Assembly: GCA_913031575.1 (NCBI GenBank)
Contig: CAJWEV010000006.1
Location: forward strand, 1 to 64,000
Reading direction: 5' to 3'
Origin: an uncultured Halieaceae bacterium
GTDB lineage: Bacteria > Pseudomonadota > Gammaproteobacteria > Pseudomonadales > Halieaceae
DNA: 64,000 bases
Part shown: piece after piece, positions 35,395-45,755 of the stretch
Numbering within the stretch: the stretch's first letter is position 1
Layout: every line of letters starts with the position of its first letter
The notes under the pieces: model-generated
Seen by the model: the letters and a program-made list of their open reading frames with translations, nothing else
What the model was told of the DNA's origin: nothing
Database searches by the model: none
Made by a program: the position numbers and the translations under genes

Positions 35395-35519
35395 AAATCG
35401 TAGATTTCCGCTTTTCTGCACTGCTAAAAGTAGCCTTAAAAGGCTGAATTTGATAGTCTTTACACCTTACCAACTGCAGGGTTTTGGCGGCATGCCCGCC
35501 GATAAAAAAAGATCACTCG
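35395..35519. other. Divergent intergenic region mtaD-like / gyrA
   Basis: It contains a perfect 14-bp palindrome, AGCCTTAAAAGGCT (35432-35445), and an inverted repeat GGCGG-CATGC-CCGCC (35487-35501) just before the gyrA start. Promoters for both directions should be here, but no pair with good -35 and -10 elements was found by eye. Confidence 0.3.
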
Positions 35520-38135
35520 ATGTCAGATCAGCAGCAAAATTTAGCGCAAGAAGTACTCCCCATTAATATCGAGGACGAACTCAAGCAATCCTACATGGAT
35601 TATGCGATGAGCGTCATTGTCGGGCGCGCATTGCCTGATGTCCGAGATGGTTTGAAACCCGTGCACCGGCGTGTCTTGTTCGCTATGAACGAACTGAATA
35701 ACGACTGGAACAAGGCGTATAAAAAGTCCGCTCGCGTCGTTGGTGACGTGATTGGTAAATATCACCCGCATGGTGATTCCGCCGTTTACGACACAATCGT
35801 TCGTATGGCGCAAACATTCTCCCTTCGCTATCCGCTTGTGGACGGGCAGGGTAATTTTGGCTCCATCGATGGCGACTCGGCCGCGGCGATGCGGTACACA
35901 GAGATCAGGATGACCAAGTTGGCGCACTCGCTGCTGGCTGATCTCGAAAAAGAAACTGTTGATTTTGCTGAAAATTATGATGGTACTGAGCACATACCCG
36001 TCGTTCTGCCAACGCGGGTTCCGAATCTCCTAGTCAACGGCTCCGCGGGTATCGCTGTGGGTATGGCGACTAATATTCCTCCTCACAACATGCGCGAGGT
36101 CATCGCTGGCTGCTTGGCCTTGCTCGACAACCCTGAGGTCGGTATCGACGAACTAATTCGTTACATTCCTGGGCCGGATTTCCCTACGGGGGCCATTATC
36201 ACGGGCCGAGCGGGGATTATTCAGGCGTACCGCACGGGTCGGGGCCGTATTTACGTCCGAGCAAAAGCAGAAGTGGTAACTGATGAGTCCAAGGGCAAGG
36301 ACACGATCATCATTCATGAGATCCCTTATCAGCTGAATAAGGCTCGGTTGCTCGAGCGTATTGCCGAGCTGGTCAAAGAGAAGAAAATTGAGGGTATTAC
36401 CGAGCTTCGCGACGAGTCCGACAAAGACGGGCTGCGGGTGGTTATCGAGTTGCGCCGAGGGGAAGTCGGCGACGTTGTATTGAATAACCTCTACGCGCAG
36501 ACACAGTTGCAGTCGGTTGTTGGCATCAACATGGTGGCTTTGGTTGACGGACAACCCAAAGTGCTTAATCTCAAGGAGATCATTGAGGCCTTTATTCGTC
36601 ACCGACGCGAGGTTGTCACACGCCGGACGCTGTTCCTGCTCCGCAAGGCGCGAGAACGAGGGCATGTGCTCGAAGGCTTAGCCGTGGCGCTTGCGAATAT
36701 CGATGAAATCATTGAGTTGATCAAAACATCGCCGACCGCGGCCGACGCGCGCGACCGATTGGTGGCCGCTGCCTGGTTGCCTGGCGATGTCAGCGCCATG
36801 CTTGAGCGTACTGGTGACTCGGCTTGCAGGCCTGACGACCTTGAGGGTGACTACGGACTGATCGACGGCAAATATCAACTTTCGCCCGCACAGGCACAGG
36901 CCATTCTTGAGTTGCGACTCAATCGACTCACTGGTCTTGAGCACGAGAAATTACTCCAAGAGTACGCTGACAAGGTTGCCGAAATTGCAGACCTTCTCGA
37001 GATCCTTGGTGATCCAGACCGATTGAGGAGCGTCATTCGAGAGGAGCTAGAGGAGATCGTAGAGGATTTTGGTGATGATCGACTCACCGAGATCACGGAT
37101 TCTGCGCACGATCTGACCGTTGAAGACTTGATTACCGAGGAAGATCGGGTGGTCACAATCTCGCACCAGGGATACGCCAAGACGCAGTCGCTCACTGACT
37201 ACCAGGCGCAGCGGCGTGGCGGTACCGGTCGCAGTGCCACTGCGGTGAAAGATGAGGACTTTGTCGAGCACTTGTTAATTGCGAGTACTCACGCGACGGT
37301 TCTTTGTTTCTCCAACCTCGGCAAGGTGTATTGGTTAAAAGTGTTCCATATCCCACTGGCCAGTCGAAACTCACGAGGTCGCCCCATAGTGAACTTACTG
37401 CCGCTCGACGAGGAAGAACGCATCACGTCGATTTTACCGATCGACGGGTACGACGAAAATCAGTTCATCTTTATGGCAACGGCGAACGGCACCGTTAAGA
37501 AAACGGCGGCCACCCAGTTCTCCCGTCAGCGAAGCGTTGGCTTGCGAGCGATCGAGCTGGAAGAAGATGACGTGCTGGTCGGCACGGCCATTACGGACGG
37601 CAACAGCGACATCATGCTGTTTTCGACCGAAGGTAAGGCTACGCGCTTCAATGAAGGTCAGGTTAGGGCCATGGGACGTACCGCGAGAGGTGTTCGGGGA
37701 ATCAACCTTGCCTCTGGTCATAAACTTATTTCGCTAATTGTGCCTAGAGAGGGCGGTCTTATTCTGACTGTCACAGAAAATGGTTACGGTAAGCGTACCG
37801 AAAACGCGGAGTTCCCCGCGAAGGGCCGGGGCGGCAAGGGCGTTATCGCCATGTCCACGTCAGAGCGTAACGGCTCGCTTGTGGGCGCAGTCCAAGTATG
37901 GGACAGCGACGAAATGATGCTAATTTCCAATCAGGGAACTGCCGTTCGGACACGCGTTGATGAAGTGAGTCTACTAGGGCGAAACACGCAGGGTGTCAGA
38001 GTCATCCGAACCCGAGATGGTGAAGCGCTGGTGAGTGTGAGCCGAATCGCAGAGGATGATGACGCAGCAGAACCTGCTCAACCCGTCATTACAGACGAAG
38101 ACTCGGATAGCGGCAGCAACGAGACTGAAGAGTGA
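35520..38135 (+). CDS. gyrA: DNA gyrase subunit A
   Basis: GyrA cuts and religates DNA to introduce negative supercoils with GyrB. The ATG at 35520 ([19 protein letters not shown]) gives 871 residues, near the E. coli length. The catalytic Tyr is Y126 in [10 protein letters not shown]. The quinolone-resistance region reads [10 protein letters not shown] with Ser87 and Asp91 (E. coli Ser83, Asp87), the sensitive form. Six C-terminal beta-pinwheel repeats include the GyrA box QRRGGTG. An acidic tail ends the protein. The stop overlaps the serC GTG start. Confidence 0.98.
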   Translation: MSDQQQNLAQEVLPINIEDELKQSYMDYAMSVIVGRALPDVRDGLKPVHRRVLFAMNELNNDWNKAYKKSARVVGDVIGKYHPHGDSAVYDTIVRMAQTFSLRYPLVDGQGNFGSIDGDSAAAMRYTEIRMTKLAHSLLADLEKETVDFAENYDGTEHIPVVLPTRVPNLLVNGSAGIAVGMATNIPPHNMREVIAGCLALLDNPEVGIDELIRYIPGPDFPTGAIITGRAGIIQAYRTGRGRIYVRAKAEVVTDESKGKDTIIIHEIPYQLNKARLLERIAELVKEKKIEGITELRDESDKDGLRVVIELRRGEVGDVVLNNLYAQTQLQSVVGINMVALVDGQPKVLNLKEIIEAFIRHRREVVTRRTLFLLRKARERGHVLEGLAVALANIDEIIELIKTSPTAADARDRLVAAAWLPGDVSAMLERTGDSACRPDDLEGDYGLIDGKYQLSPAQAQAILELRLNRLTGLEHEKLLQEYADKVAEIADLLEILGDPDRLRSVIREELEEIVEDFGDDRLTEITDSAHDLTVEDLITEEDRVVTISHQGYAKTQSLTDYQAQRRGGTGRSATAVKDEDFVEHLLIASTHATVLCFSNLGKVYWLKVFHIPLASRNSRGRPIVNLLPLDEEERITSILPIDGYDENQFIFMATANGTVKKTAATQFSRQRSVGLRAIELEEDDVLVGTAITDGNSDIMLFSTEGKATRFNEGQVRAMGRTARGVRGINLASGHKLISLIVPREGGLILTVTENGYGKRTENAEFPAKGRGGKGVIAMSTSERNGSLVGAVQVWDSDEMMLISNQGTAVRTRVDEVSLLGRNTQGVRVIRTRDGEALVSVSRIAEDDDAAEPAQPVITDEDSDSGSNETEE

Positions 38136-39211
38136 CCAGAGCCCATAATTTTTGCGCGGGGCCTGCGGCGCTTCCCGCCGAGGTACTTCAGCGCGTCCAA
38201 AGCGAGCTGCTTGATTGGCAGGGCGTCGGTGCGTCTATCATGGAGTTGAGCCATCGAAGCCCCGAGTTTGTCGATGTTGCTGAGCGCGCGGAGCAGTCGC
38301 TGCGCCGATTGCTCGGCATTGGCGGGGACTATGCAGTACTTTTTCAACAGGGAGGTGCATCACAGCAGTTTGCGTCCGCCCCACTAAACCTTTCGCGCGC
38401 CGATGATACGGTGGATCAGGTCATCACAGGACAGTGGTCAAAGAAAGCGCTGGCTGAGGGCAAACGCCTCGTCAACGTGAATGTCGCCTCAACATCTGAA
38501 GATTCTAACTTTTCGACCATACAATGCGAATCTGAATGGGATTTGACTGAAGGTGCGGCTTACCTTCATTACTGCTCCAACGAAACCATCGGCGGACTCG
38601 AGTTCGATTTCGTACCAGGCACCCCCGCGCCGGTTGTCGCTGATATGTCATCGACCATTCTGTCGAGACCCATCGACGTGGATCATTTTGGGGTAATTTA
38701 TGCGGGTGCTCAAAAGAACATCGGTCCAGCAGGCTTGTGTCTGGTCATCGTAAAGCGAGATTTACTAGATCGCGCGCGGGCAGATATTCCTGCCATGCTG
38801 AGCTGGAAGACAGCGGCGGATAATGACTCGATGTACAACACGCCTCCGACCTTTGCGCTGTACCTATCAGGGCTCGTGTTCGAGTGGATAGAAGCCAAAG
38901 GCGGTCTTATGGCAATGCAGGCGCTGAATGAAAAAAAGGCGTCAACGCTTTATTCCACTATTGATGACAGCAGTTTTTATAAGAATCCGGTGGACCTTCG
39001 ATATCGTTCATTAATGAATGTGCCTTTTACGCTGGCTGATGCATCACTCGATAAGCGGTTCCTGAAGGAGGCAGAGGCTGAGCAGCTGCTTAACTTAAAG
39101 GGGCATCGCTCGGTAGGTGGTATGCGAGCCAGCATCTACAACGCGGTCGAGCAATCGTCCGTTGATGCTTTGTGCGATTTCATGCATCGTTTCGAAACAA
39201 AGTACGGATAG
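38132..39211 (+). CDS. serC: Phosphoserine aminotransferase
   Basis: SerC makes phosphoserine from 3-phosphohydroxypyruvate and also acts in pyridoxine synthesis. A GTG start (GTGA overlap with gyrA) gives 359 residues, beginning [14 protein letters not shown]. The PLP lysine is Lys195 in [27 protein letters not shown] and [14 protein letters not shown] are typical. With pdxJ also nearby, two steps of the DXP-dependent vitamin B6 pathway are in this window. Confidence 0.97.
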   Translation: MTRAHNFCAGPAALPAEVLQRVQSELLDWQGVGASIMELSHRSPEFVDVAERAEQSLRRLLGIGGDYAVLFQQGGASQQFASAPLNLSRADDTVDQVITGQWSKKALAEGKRLVNVNVASTSEDSNFSTIQCESEWDLTEGAAYLHYCSNETIGGLEFDFVPGTPAPVVADMSSTILSRPIDVDHFGVIYAGAQKNIGPAGLCLVIVKRDLLDRARADIPAMLSWKTAADNDSMYNTPPTFALYLSGLVFEWIEAKGGLMAMQALNEKKASTLYSTIDDSSFYKNPVDLRYRSLMNVPFTLADASLDKRFLKEAEAEQLLNLKGHRSVGGMRASIYNAVEQSSVDALCDFMHRFETKYG

Positions 39212-39223
39212 AGACGATAGATC

Positions 39224-40318
39224 ATGGCGTCTGATGATCAATTAGCCGAAATTCGAGCGGACATCGATTCCATCGATAAACAGTTGCTCGAGTTGATTAA
39301 CGCGCGGGCTGAGTGCGCGCGTCGTATCGCCGAAATTAAGCTGGCCACCAGCCAAGATGGGGATGCGCTGTTCTACCGTCCCGAGCGGGAGGCGCAGATT
39401 TTACGTGCAATCCAAGAGCGTAACCCGGGGCCTTTACCCCCTGATCAGGCAGCGCGTATTTTTCGTGAGATTATGTCCAGCTGTCTGGCTTTAGAGCGCC
39501 CCTTAACTGTTGGGTTTCTGGGTCCCGTGGGCACCTATTCTCAGGCCGCCGCTCTAAAACACTTCGGGCAGTCCGCTATTCTTGAAACCCAGCCCACCAT
39601 CAGAGATGTCTTTCGATTGGCAGAAGATCGTGCTTGCGATATGGCTGTGGTGCCGGTCGAGAACTCAACCGAGGGCATGGTGGGCCAGACCCTCGATTGC
39701 TTCCTGGAGTCACCGCTTCAAATTATCGGTGAGGTTGAGCTGCCCGTCGTCCACCACCTGATCGCGAGCGCCGCTCAGGCATTTTCTGACGTATCTGTTG
39801 TTTGTGGACATGAGCAGGCGCTTGGCCAGTGCCGTGATTGGCTGGATGCCAATTTGCCCGGTGTTCCCCGAGATGTCTGCCGCAGTAACGGTGAGGCCGC
39901 ACAACGCGCGCAGAGTGAGCCTGGTGTTGCGGCGATAGCTGGCGACCTAGCCGTAGAAACCTACCAGCTAGTGAAGCTTGCAGAGGCGATTCAAGACATT
40001 GCGCACAATACAACCCGCTTTTTTGTTATCGGTCGTGAGACCGTGCCCTCGAGTGGCGCTGACAAAACATCAATTCTGATTGCTAGTAGGAACCGGCCTG
40101 GCGCACTTTTAAACTTGTTACGGCCCTTCGAGGAGCGTGGAATCAGTTTGACCCGTATTGATTCCCGACCCTCGAAAACCGAGAAGTGGACGTACATGTT
40201 CTTTATTGAGTTTGAAGGGCACCTGTCTGACGATGTTGTCCGCGAGGTAATGGCAGCACTAGAAGAAAACTCTATTCTGCTGAAGCCATTGGGTTCTTAT
40301 CCTAAAGCGCCCATCTGA
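39224..40318 (+). CDS. pheA: Chorismate mutase / prephenate dehydratase (P-protein)
   Basis: This bifunctional enzyme leads from chorismate to phenylpyruvate for phenylalanine. The 364 residues are an AroQ chorismate mutase domain (about 1-90, IRADIDSIDKQLLELINARAE), a dehydratase domain (about 95-275, VGFLGPVGTYSQAAALKHFG, VPVENSTEGMV and the catalytic NTTRFFVIGR) and an ACT domain (about 285-360). The ACT domain's LINR/PGALLNLL-type segment confers feedback regulation by Phe. The stop overlaps tyrA (TGATG). Confidence 0.97.
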   Translation: MASDDQLAEIRADIDSIDKQLLELINARAECARRIAEIKLATSQDGDALFYRPEREAQILRAIQERNPGPLPPDQAARIFREIMSSCLALERPLTVGFLGPVGTYSQAAALKHFGQSAILETQPTIRDVFRLAEDRACDMAVVPVENSTEGMVGQTLDCFLESPLQIIGEVELPVVHHLIASAAQAFSDVSVVCGHEQALGQCRDWLDANLPGVPRDVCRSNGEAAQRAQSEPGVAAIAGDLAVETYQLVKLAEAIQDIAHNTTRFFVIGRETVPSSGADKTSILIASRNRPGALLNLLRPFEERGISLTRIDSRPSKTEKWTYMFFIEFEGHLSDDVVREVMAALEENSILLKPLGSYPKAPI

Positions 40319-41220
40319 TGACACAATTTCAATCTCGCACCGTTGCGTTAATCGGGCTAGGCCTCATCTCGGGCTCGCTCGCTCTCGCTCTGAGAGCGAG
40401 TTCCTGGAATGGGACTTTGACGGCGTGGGGCCCCAGAGAGGCCAGTCTGAAGCGTGGGCTGGAGCTGGGAGTAATCGATCACTATTCGCTGGAGCTGTCT
40501 GAGGTTCTCGCTGCTGCCGACATGGTTGTCGTGGGAGCGCCGCCTGCCGCAACGGGAGAGATATTAAAATCTGTCGTAGGTGAGTTGAGCCGGTTGAATC
40601 GCTCCCCCGTGGTTACCGACCTCGCTAGCATAAAGGCCCACGTGATTGACTCCATGGCATCGGACTATGCGAATTTTGTTCCGGGTCACCCCATTGCGGG
40701 TTCAGAGCACAGCGGTGTTGCGTTTGCCGACAGTGCCTTATTTAGAGGACGTGAGGTGGTTCTGACACCGCTACCGCACACGGAGTCCAATGCGACTGAG
40801 CAGGTCAGGGCCATGTGGGATCTGACGGGTGCTTACATAAGACAAATGGGTGTTGAAGAGCATGATGCGTTGCTTGCGGCGAGCTCGCATATGCCGCATA
40901 TCGTCGCGTATGCACTCACACGAGCTTTAGAGAGAAATGCGGCTGAACCCATGGTTCATGGTGGTGGTGCTTTGCGAGATATGACGCGAATTGCTGGCTC
41001 CGATCCGTTGATGTGGACTGATATTTCGGTTGCCAATCAGACGGCCCTGCTTACCGCGATCGACGGGTTTCAAGACGAGATGATTGCGCTTCGGGGCTTA
41101 ATTTCATCGGCGGATGCGGCTGCGCTCAGTGATTACTTTGCGATTTGTCGTGCTCATCGCCGCGCACACGACGATATTCTTAACCCTCTTCCTGCGGGTG
41201 ATTCAGAGGAAAAATTGTGA
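40318..41220 (+). CDS. tyrA: Prephenate dehydrogenase
   Basis: TyrA oxidatively decarboxylates prephenate to 4-hydroxyphenylpyruvate (or arogenate to Tyr). The 300-residue protein has an NAD-binding Rossmann start (VALIGLGLISGSLALAL), GHPIAGSEHSGV and the active-site His region SSHMPHIVAYAL. It is a stand-alone enzyme, while in Pseudomonas tyrA and aroA are one fused gene; here they overlap by 4 nt (GTGA). No hisC gene lies between pheA and tyrA. Confidence 0.95.
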   Translation: MTQFQSRTVALIGLGLISGSLALALRASSWNGTLTAWGPREASLKRGLELGVIDHYSLELSEVLAAADMVVVGAPPAATGEILKSVVGELSRLNRSPVVTDLASIKAHVIDSMASDYANFVPGHPIAGSEHSGVAFADSALFRGREVVLTPLPHTESNATEQVRAMWDLTGAYIRQMGVEEHDALLAASSHMPHIVAYALTRALERNAAEPMVHGGGALRDMTRIAGSDPLMWTDISVANQTALLTAIDGFQDEMIALRGLISSADAAALSDYFAICRAHRRAHDDILNPLPAGDSEEKL

Positions 41221-42515
41221 AGTTTTTGGTTGAGCCCGGCGGCTTGATGACCGGTTCATTGCGGGTGCCGGGTGATAAGTCAATGTCACACCGTACCATC
41301 ATGTTTGGCGCATTGGCGGAGGGTACGACCAAGGCTACAGGCTTTCTCGAGGGCCAGGATGCACTGCGCACCGTTCAAGCCTTCAAAGACATGGGTGTCG
41401 TGATTCGCGGCCCCAAGCAAGGTCGAATTGAAATCGATGGGGTTGGTATGCACGGCCTCAAGGCGCCCGGAAATGTCCTTGATATGGGGAATTCAGGGAC
41501 GAGCATCCGACTGCTTAGCGGTTTATTGGCGCCCCAAGCTTTCGATTCAGTGATGACAGGCGATGCGTCTTTGCAGAGGCGTCCGATGGGGCGCGTAACG
41601 ACTCCGCTCGCGCTAATGGGTGCGGTCGTAGAGAGCGAGGATGGCAAGCCGCCGCTTGCGATCAAAGGCGGTCAGCGCCTCAAGGGTATTCACTACGAGA
41701 TGCCAATGGCCAGCGCGCAGGTCAAATCCTGCGTGTTAATCGCAGGAATGTACGCAGAGGGACGCACGTCGATAAGCGAGCCTGCCATAACGCGAGATCA
41801 TACAGAACGCATGCTACGTGGCTTTGGTTACGAGGTGGAGTGCGAGAATGATGTGATTGGTCTTCAGGGTGGTGGTGTGCTGAAAGCAACATCACTCGAT
41901 ATTCCAGCCGATATCTCATCCGCGGCTTTTTTTTTGGTTGCGGCCTCGATTGCTGAAGGCTCGGATTTGACCCTTGAGCACGTGGGTATAAATCCCACAC
42001 GCGCAGGCGTGATTACTATTCTCGCACTCATGGGTGCCGATATTGAAGTGCTTGACGAGCGCGAAGTGGGTGGGGAACCGGTAGCCGATTTGCGTGTTCG
42101 ATCAGCACCTTTGACCGGCATCGAGATTCCGGCAGACCTCGTACCACTGGCGATCGATGAGTTCCCGGTGCTTTTTATTGCCGCCGCCTGCGCGTCAGGT
42201 AAGACAGTTCTCTCGGGTGCAGAGGAGCTGCGTGTTAAGGAGAGTGATCGTATTGCCGCGATGGCAGAGGGTCTGGCACGCCTTGGTATTGATAATGAGG
42301 TAAGTGAAGACGGCATTGCCATTACAGGCGGTCTGATCACCGGTGGCGAGGTCGATACGTTCGATGACCACCGTATTGCGATGTCTTTCTCCATTGCTGC
42401 GCTTCGCGCATCAGGACCTATCCATGTCAACGACTGTGATCACGTGGCCACCTCATTCCCCGGCTTTGCCGCGCTCGCTCGCGTCGTCGGACTAAACATA
42501 AAAGAAGTGAACTGA
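41217..42515 (+). CDS. aroA: 3-phosphoshikimate 1-carboxyvinyltransferase (EPSP synthase)
   Basis: AroA joins shikimate 3-phosphate and PEP in the aromatic pathway. A GTG start gives 432 residues. Motifs are PGDKSMSHRTIMFGALAEG, MGNSGTSIRLLSG, SAQVKSCVLIAGMYAEG, LRVKESDRIAAMAEGL and DTFDDHRIAMSFSIA. Length and motifs are those of an active enzyme. The next gene, cmk, follows after 6 nt. Confidence 0.97.
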   Translation: MKFLVEPGGLMTGSLRVPGDKSMSHRTIMFGALAEGTTKATGFLEGQDALRTVQAFKDMGVVIRGPKQGRIEIDGVGMHGLKAPGNVLDMGNSGTSIRLLSGLLAPQAFDSVMTGDASLQRRPMGRVTTPLALMGAVVESEDGKPPLAIKGGQRLKGIHYEMPMASAQVKSCVLIAGMYAEGRTSISEPAITRDHTERMLRGFGYEVECENDVIGLQGGGVLKATSLDIPADISSAAFFLVAASIAEGSDLTLEHVGINPTRAGVITILALMGADIEVLDEREVGGEPVADLRVRSAPLTGIEIPADLVPLAIDEFPVLFIAAACASGKTVLSGAEELRVKESDRIAAMAEGLARLGIDNEVSEDGIAITGGLITGGEVDTFDDHRIAMSFSIAALRASGPIHVNDCDHVATSFPGFAALARVVGLNIKEVN

Positions 42516-42521
42516 AGTCGT

Positions 42522-43205
42522 ATGGTCCCGATTATCTGTGTTGATGGTCCAAGCGGTTCAGGTAAAGGGACGCTGGCCCAGCGGCTCGCAAGTCATTTGG
42601 GTTTCCATTTGCTGGATAGCGGCGCACTTTACCGCATCGTGGGATTTGCTGCGTTAGATCAGGGTATTGCGTGGGATGACGAGCCTTCGGTCACACAGAT
42701 CGTGCGCGATTTAGATGTGTCGTTTGTTACTACGGAGCTCGGTGTTCGCGTTATTTACTGCGGCAGAGATGTCACTGACCCCGTGCGGTCCGTCCGCGGG
42801 GGCGAGGGTGCGTCAGCTGTTGCGGCTTTACCCTCTGTTCGAGAGGCCCTGCTCGCCCGCCAACGCGAGTTGGCAGTGGCGCCTGGTCTAATTGCTGACG
42901 GGCGAGACATGGGGACCGTTGTATTTCCCGATGCGTCCGTGAAGGTATTCCTAGACGCCTCAGCTATGGCACGTGCGCAGCGACGACAAAGCCAGTTGCA
43001 GCTGCAGGGCGAGGATGTTAGTCTGCCGCGCCTTTTGAAGGCCATTGAGGCTCGCGATACGAAAGATCGAACACGATCGGTATCGCCACTTGTCCCAGCG
43101 AAGGACGCCGTCATTGTCGATAGTACCGACCTGACTGCGGATGCCGTGTTTGAACGAGTGATGTCTCACGTGGTTGCTAAAGGAATAGTGCACGCGGACG
43201 ATTAA
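42522..43205 (+). CDS. cmk: Cytidylate kinase
   Basis: Cmk phosphorylates CMP and dCMP. The 227-residue NMP kinase has P-loop DGPSGSGKGTLAQRLA (about 6-21), the substrate segment LLDSGALYRIVGFAA, the GRDMGTVVFPDA motif and the lid RDTKDRTRSVSPL. It sits between aroA and rpsA, the conserved gammaproteobacterial order. Confidence 0.97.
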   Translation: MVPIICVDGPSGSGKGTLAQRLASHLGFHLLDSGALYRIVGFAALDQGIAWDDEPSVTQIVRDLDVSFVTTELGVRVIYCGRDVTDPVRSVRGGEGASAVAALPSVREALLARQRELAVAPGLIADGRDMGTVVFPDASVKVFLDASAMARAQRRQSQLQLQGEDVSLPRLLKAIEARDTKDRTRSVSPLVPAKDAVIVDSTDLTADAVFERVMSHVVAKGIVHADD

Positions 43206-43260
43206 AGGCCTTACCCCTTGACTCAGTGCGTTTATAAATCGACCCAGCCGGGTAAGACGG

Positions 43261-43287
43261 TTGGTGCTGCGATGTTTGCAGCAACAA
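43261..43287 (+). promoter_or_regulatory. rpsA leader hairpin
   Basis: A 6-bp perfect stem TGCTGC-gatgttt-GCAGCA (43265-43283), extendable by three pairs after one mismatch (TTG with CAA), ends 15 nt before the rpsA ATG. In E. coli the rpsA leader folds into hairpins through which S1 represses its own translation. A similar role here is inferred. Confidence 0.4.
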
Positions 43288-43301
43288 GACAGGTATGTTC
43301 A

Positions 43302-44975
43302 ATGAGCGAATCATTCGCCGAGTTATTCGAAGAAAGTCTCAAGACGGTTGATATGGAACCCGGTTCAATCGTTACCGGTGTGGTTATCGATATCGACAAC
43401 GAGTGGGTTACGGTCCACGCAGGTCTAAAATCTGAGGGTGTTATCCCTCGCGATCAGTTTACCAACGCTAGTGGTGAGTGTTCCTTAACTATTGGTGACG
43501 AAGTCCAGGTGGCACTCGAAACTGTCGAAGACGGTTTTGGTGAAACCAAGCTCTCACGCGAGAAGGCAAAGCGCGCAGAAGCATGGAAGACGCTGGAAGC
43601 AGCTCATGTCGCTCAAGAGGTGGTCACTGGTGTTATCAACGGAAAGGTCAAAGGCGGCTTTACAGTCGATGTTGATTCTATTCGTGCCTTCCTGCCCGGT
43701 TCACTGATTGATGTACGTCCAATTCGTGAAACTGCGCACCTCGAGGGCAAAGAGCTCGAATTCAAGGTGATCAAGCTCGATCAGAAGCGAAATAATGTTG
43801 TTGTTTCTCGACGTGCGGTAATGGAAGCAGCCAACAGCGCCGAGCGTGACGAACTGCTGCAAAACCTTCAGGAAGGTCAAAGCGTCAAAGGTGTGGTGAA
43901 GAACTTAACCGACTATGGTGCGTTTGTTGATCTTGGAGGTGTTGACGGTCTGTTGCACATCACGGATATGGCGTGGAAGCGAATCAAGCATCCAAGCGAG
44001 GTCGTTGAGGTTGGCCAGGAAATGGATGTCAAGGTTTTAAAGTTCGACCGAGAGCGTAACCGTGTTTCCTTGGGTCTAAAGCAGTTGGGTGAAGATCCAT
44101 GGGTGGAGATTACTAATCGCTACCCAGAGGGCAGCCGCGTCAACGCGCGCATCACCAATCTCACTGATTACGGCTGTTTTGCGGAAATCGAAGAGGGTGT
44201 CGAGGGTCTGGTACACGTCTCTGAAATGGATTGGACGAACAAGAACGTCCATCCATCGAAGATTGTCCAGCTAGGTGATGAAGTCGAAGTAATGGTGCTT
44301 GATATCGATCAGGAGCGCCGTCGTATTTCGCTTGGCATCAAGCAATGTCAGCAGAATCCCTGGGATGCCTTTGCCTCGCAGCACGCGACGGGTGACAAGA
44401 TCTCTGGATCCATCAAGTCAATCACAGATTTTGGCATCTTTATTGGTCTTGCCGGCAATATTGACGGCTTGGTTCACCTCAGCGACATAAGTTGGAACGA
44501 AACAGGTGAAGAAGCGGTTCGTAACTACAAAAAGGGCGATGAGATCGAGACCGTGATCTTGAGCATCGACCCGGAACGTGAGCGTATCTCGCTTGGCATC
44601 AAGCAGCTTGAGGAGGACTCTTTCTCAATCTTCTTGGGTGAAGCCGAGAAGGGCAGCATCGTGACGGGTGAGGTTACAGATGTAGATACGAAAGGCGCGG
44701 TTATCAAACTCAACGAAGAAGTTGATGGCTACATCAAGGCCGCTGATCTAAGCCGCGATCGTGTTGAAGATGCGCGCTCGGTCCTTAGTGTCGGTGATAA
44801 AATTGATGCCAAGATTGTGGCCGTAGATCGTAAGAGTCGGTCGATCGGACTCTCTATCAAAGCGAAAGACGTGGATGACGAGAAAGAAGCTGTTGCTTCG
44901 CTTAAGGAACAAGACAACGCTGCTTCACCCGGAACCATTGGGGATCTTATTAAGGCTCAAATGGACGGGAAGTAG
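43302..44975 (+). CDS. rpsA: 30S ribosomal protein S1
   Basis: S1 binds mRNA at the ribosome platform and helps start translation. The ATG at 43302 ([14 protein letters not shown]) gives 557 residues, exactly the E. coli length. Six S1 repeats are visible, the last four showing the regular [35 protein letters not shown] and TKGAVIKL cores and the recurring RISLGIKQ endings. An in-frame upstream reading frame exists but is the leader. A strong terminator follows. Confidence 0.98.
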   Translation: MSESFAELFEESLKTVDMEPGSIVTGVVIDIDNEWVTVHAGLKSEGVIPRDQFTNASGECSLTIGDEVQVALETVEDGFGETKLSREKAKRAEAWKTLEAAHVAQEVVTGVINGKVKGGFTVDVDSIRAFLPGSLIDVRPIRETAHLEGKELEFKVIKLDQKRNNVVVSRRAVMEAANSAERDELLQNLQEGQSVKGVVKNLTDYGAFVDLGGVDGLLHITDMAWKRIKHPSEVVEVGQEMDVKVLKFDRERNRVSLGLKQLGEDPWVEITNRYPEGSRVNARITNLTDYGCFAEIEEGVEGLVHVSEMDWTNKNVHPSKIVQLGDEVEVMVLDIDQERRRISLGIKQCQQNPWDAFASQHATGDKISGSIKSITDFGIFIGLAGNIDGLVHLSDISWNETGEEAVRNYKKGDEIETVILSIDPERERISLGIKQLEEDSFSIFLGEAEKGSIVTGEVTDVDTKGAVIKLNEEVDGYIKAADLSRDRVEDARSVLSVGDKIDAKIVAVDRKSRSIGLSIKAKDVDDEKEAVASLKEQDNAASPGTIGDLIKAQMDGK

Positions 44976-45006
44976 GTCCCCTAGCGGTATCGAAAAGCAC
45001 ATTTAG

Positions 45007-45033
45007 AAAAGCCGGTTAGCCGGCTTTTTTTAT
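45007..45033 (+). terminator. Rho-independent terminator after rpsA
   Basis: A 9-bp stem AAAAGCCGG-TTAG-CCGGCTTTT is followed directly by further T residues (45025-45031). It lies 32 nt after the rpsA stop. It separates the gyrA-rpsA run from ihfB-lapAB-pyrF. Confidence 0.92.
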
Positions 45034-45165
45034 TTGATTACTCGCTGTTATTTCAAGTCAGGTCCTTCGAGCGTATTGCAAAAACAAAAGAAATTACCTT
45101 CAGGTGGGTTCGGTACTTGTTTGCGTATAGTTGGATGTGGAAAATGGAGTTTCGAGGTAGAGATC

Positions 45166-45462
45166 ATGACGCGAAGCGAACTCATTGAATTAATGGCATC
45201 ACAACAGAACCAGCTGACTACGAAAGACGTCGAGTTGGCAGTGAAGCTCATGATAGATTTCATGGCGGAGTCTCTTGCCTCAGGGGAGCGTATCGAGATA
45301 CGAGGATTTGGCAGCTTCTCATTGCACTACCGAGAACCTCGTAAAGGCCGAAATCCCAAAACCGGTGATGCGGTTGAGCTAGAGGCAAAGCACGTCCCTC
45401 ACTTTAAGCCTGGCAAAGAATTGAGGGAACGCGTTAATCGTTCGATCAAGGCGGTATTCTAA
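45166..45462 (+). CDS. ihfB: Integration host factor subunit beta
   Basis: IhfB pairs with IhfA to bend DNA at specific sites. The ATG at 45166 ([11 protein letters not shown]) with GAGG about 10 nt upstream gives 98 residues, slightly longer than the E. coli 94. The DNA-binding arm signature [21 protein letters not shown] is seen around 45-65. A longer in-frame frame from 45034 is rejected because it begins inside the terminator. The TATAGT at 45126 may be its -10 element. Confidence 0.96.
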   Translation: MTRSELIELMASQQNQLTTKDVELAVKLMIDFMAESLASGERIEIRGFGSFSLHYREPRKGRNPKTGDAVELEAKHVPHFKPGKELRERVNRSIKAVF

Positions 45463-45755
45463 TGCTCCGCTGGCTGCGCGCCGCTTTCACCCTTTTTTTG
45501 CTGTGCCTCTCCATTCTCCTAGGTGCCGTATTCGCTGCGCAAAATACTATCTCCGTGCCGTTGACTTTGGGCCCATGGGCGCTCGGTGAGCAATCCATGG
45601 CTGTTTGGCTACTCTCGTTCCTCATCGTAGGGGTTTTGCTGGGCGGTCTTATGAGCTCCTCGCTGTTGATTCAGCAGCGAGCAGCGAGCGCTTTGTTGAA
45701 GCGTGAGAACGCGCGGTTGAGTCAGCGGCTAAATAAGGAAGTCAAAGGTGGCTGA
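45462..45755 (+). CDS. lapA: Lipopolysaccharide assembly protein A domain protein
   Basis: LapA is a small inner-membrane protein encoded with LapB. The 97 residues contain two membrane segments (about 6-26 and 45-68) and a short cytoplasmic coiled coil (SALLKRENARLSQRLNKE). AQNTISVPLTLGPWALGEQS between the helices is family-typical. The ATG overlaps the ihfB stop by one base and the end overlaps lapB by 8 nt. Confidence 0.93.
   Translation: MLRWLRAAFTLFLLCLSILLGAVFAAQNTISVPLTLGPWALGEQSMAVWLLSFLIVGVLLGGLMSSSLLIQQRAASALLKRENARLSQRLNKEVKGG

Noticed and set aside
35772-35793. Quinolone-resistance mutation in gyrA
   Set aside because: The region codes for Ser87 and Asp91, the sensitive residues.
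41864-42430. 188-codon minus-strand frame inside aroA
   Set aside because: It lies entirely antisense to the conserved aroA and is Ser/Ala/Pro-rich, as expected for an antisense frame of a GC-rich gene.
43218-43301. Longer N-terminus of ribosomal protein S1 from an upstream in-frame start
   Set aside because: The ATG at 43302 gives exactly the normal S1 start and length; the upstream part is the leader with a hairpin.
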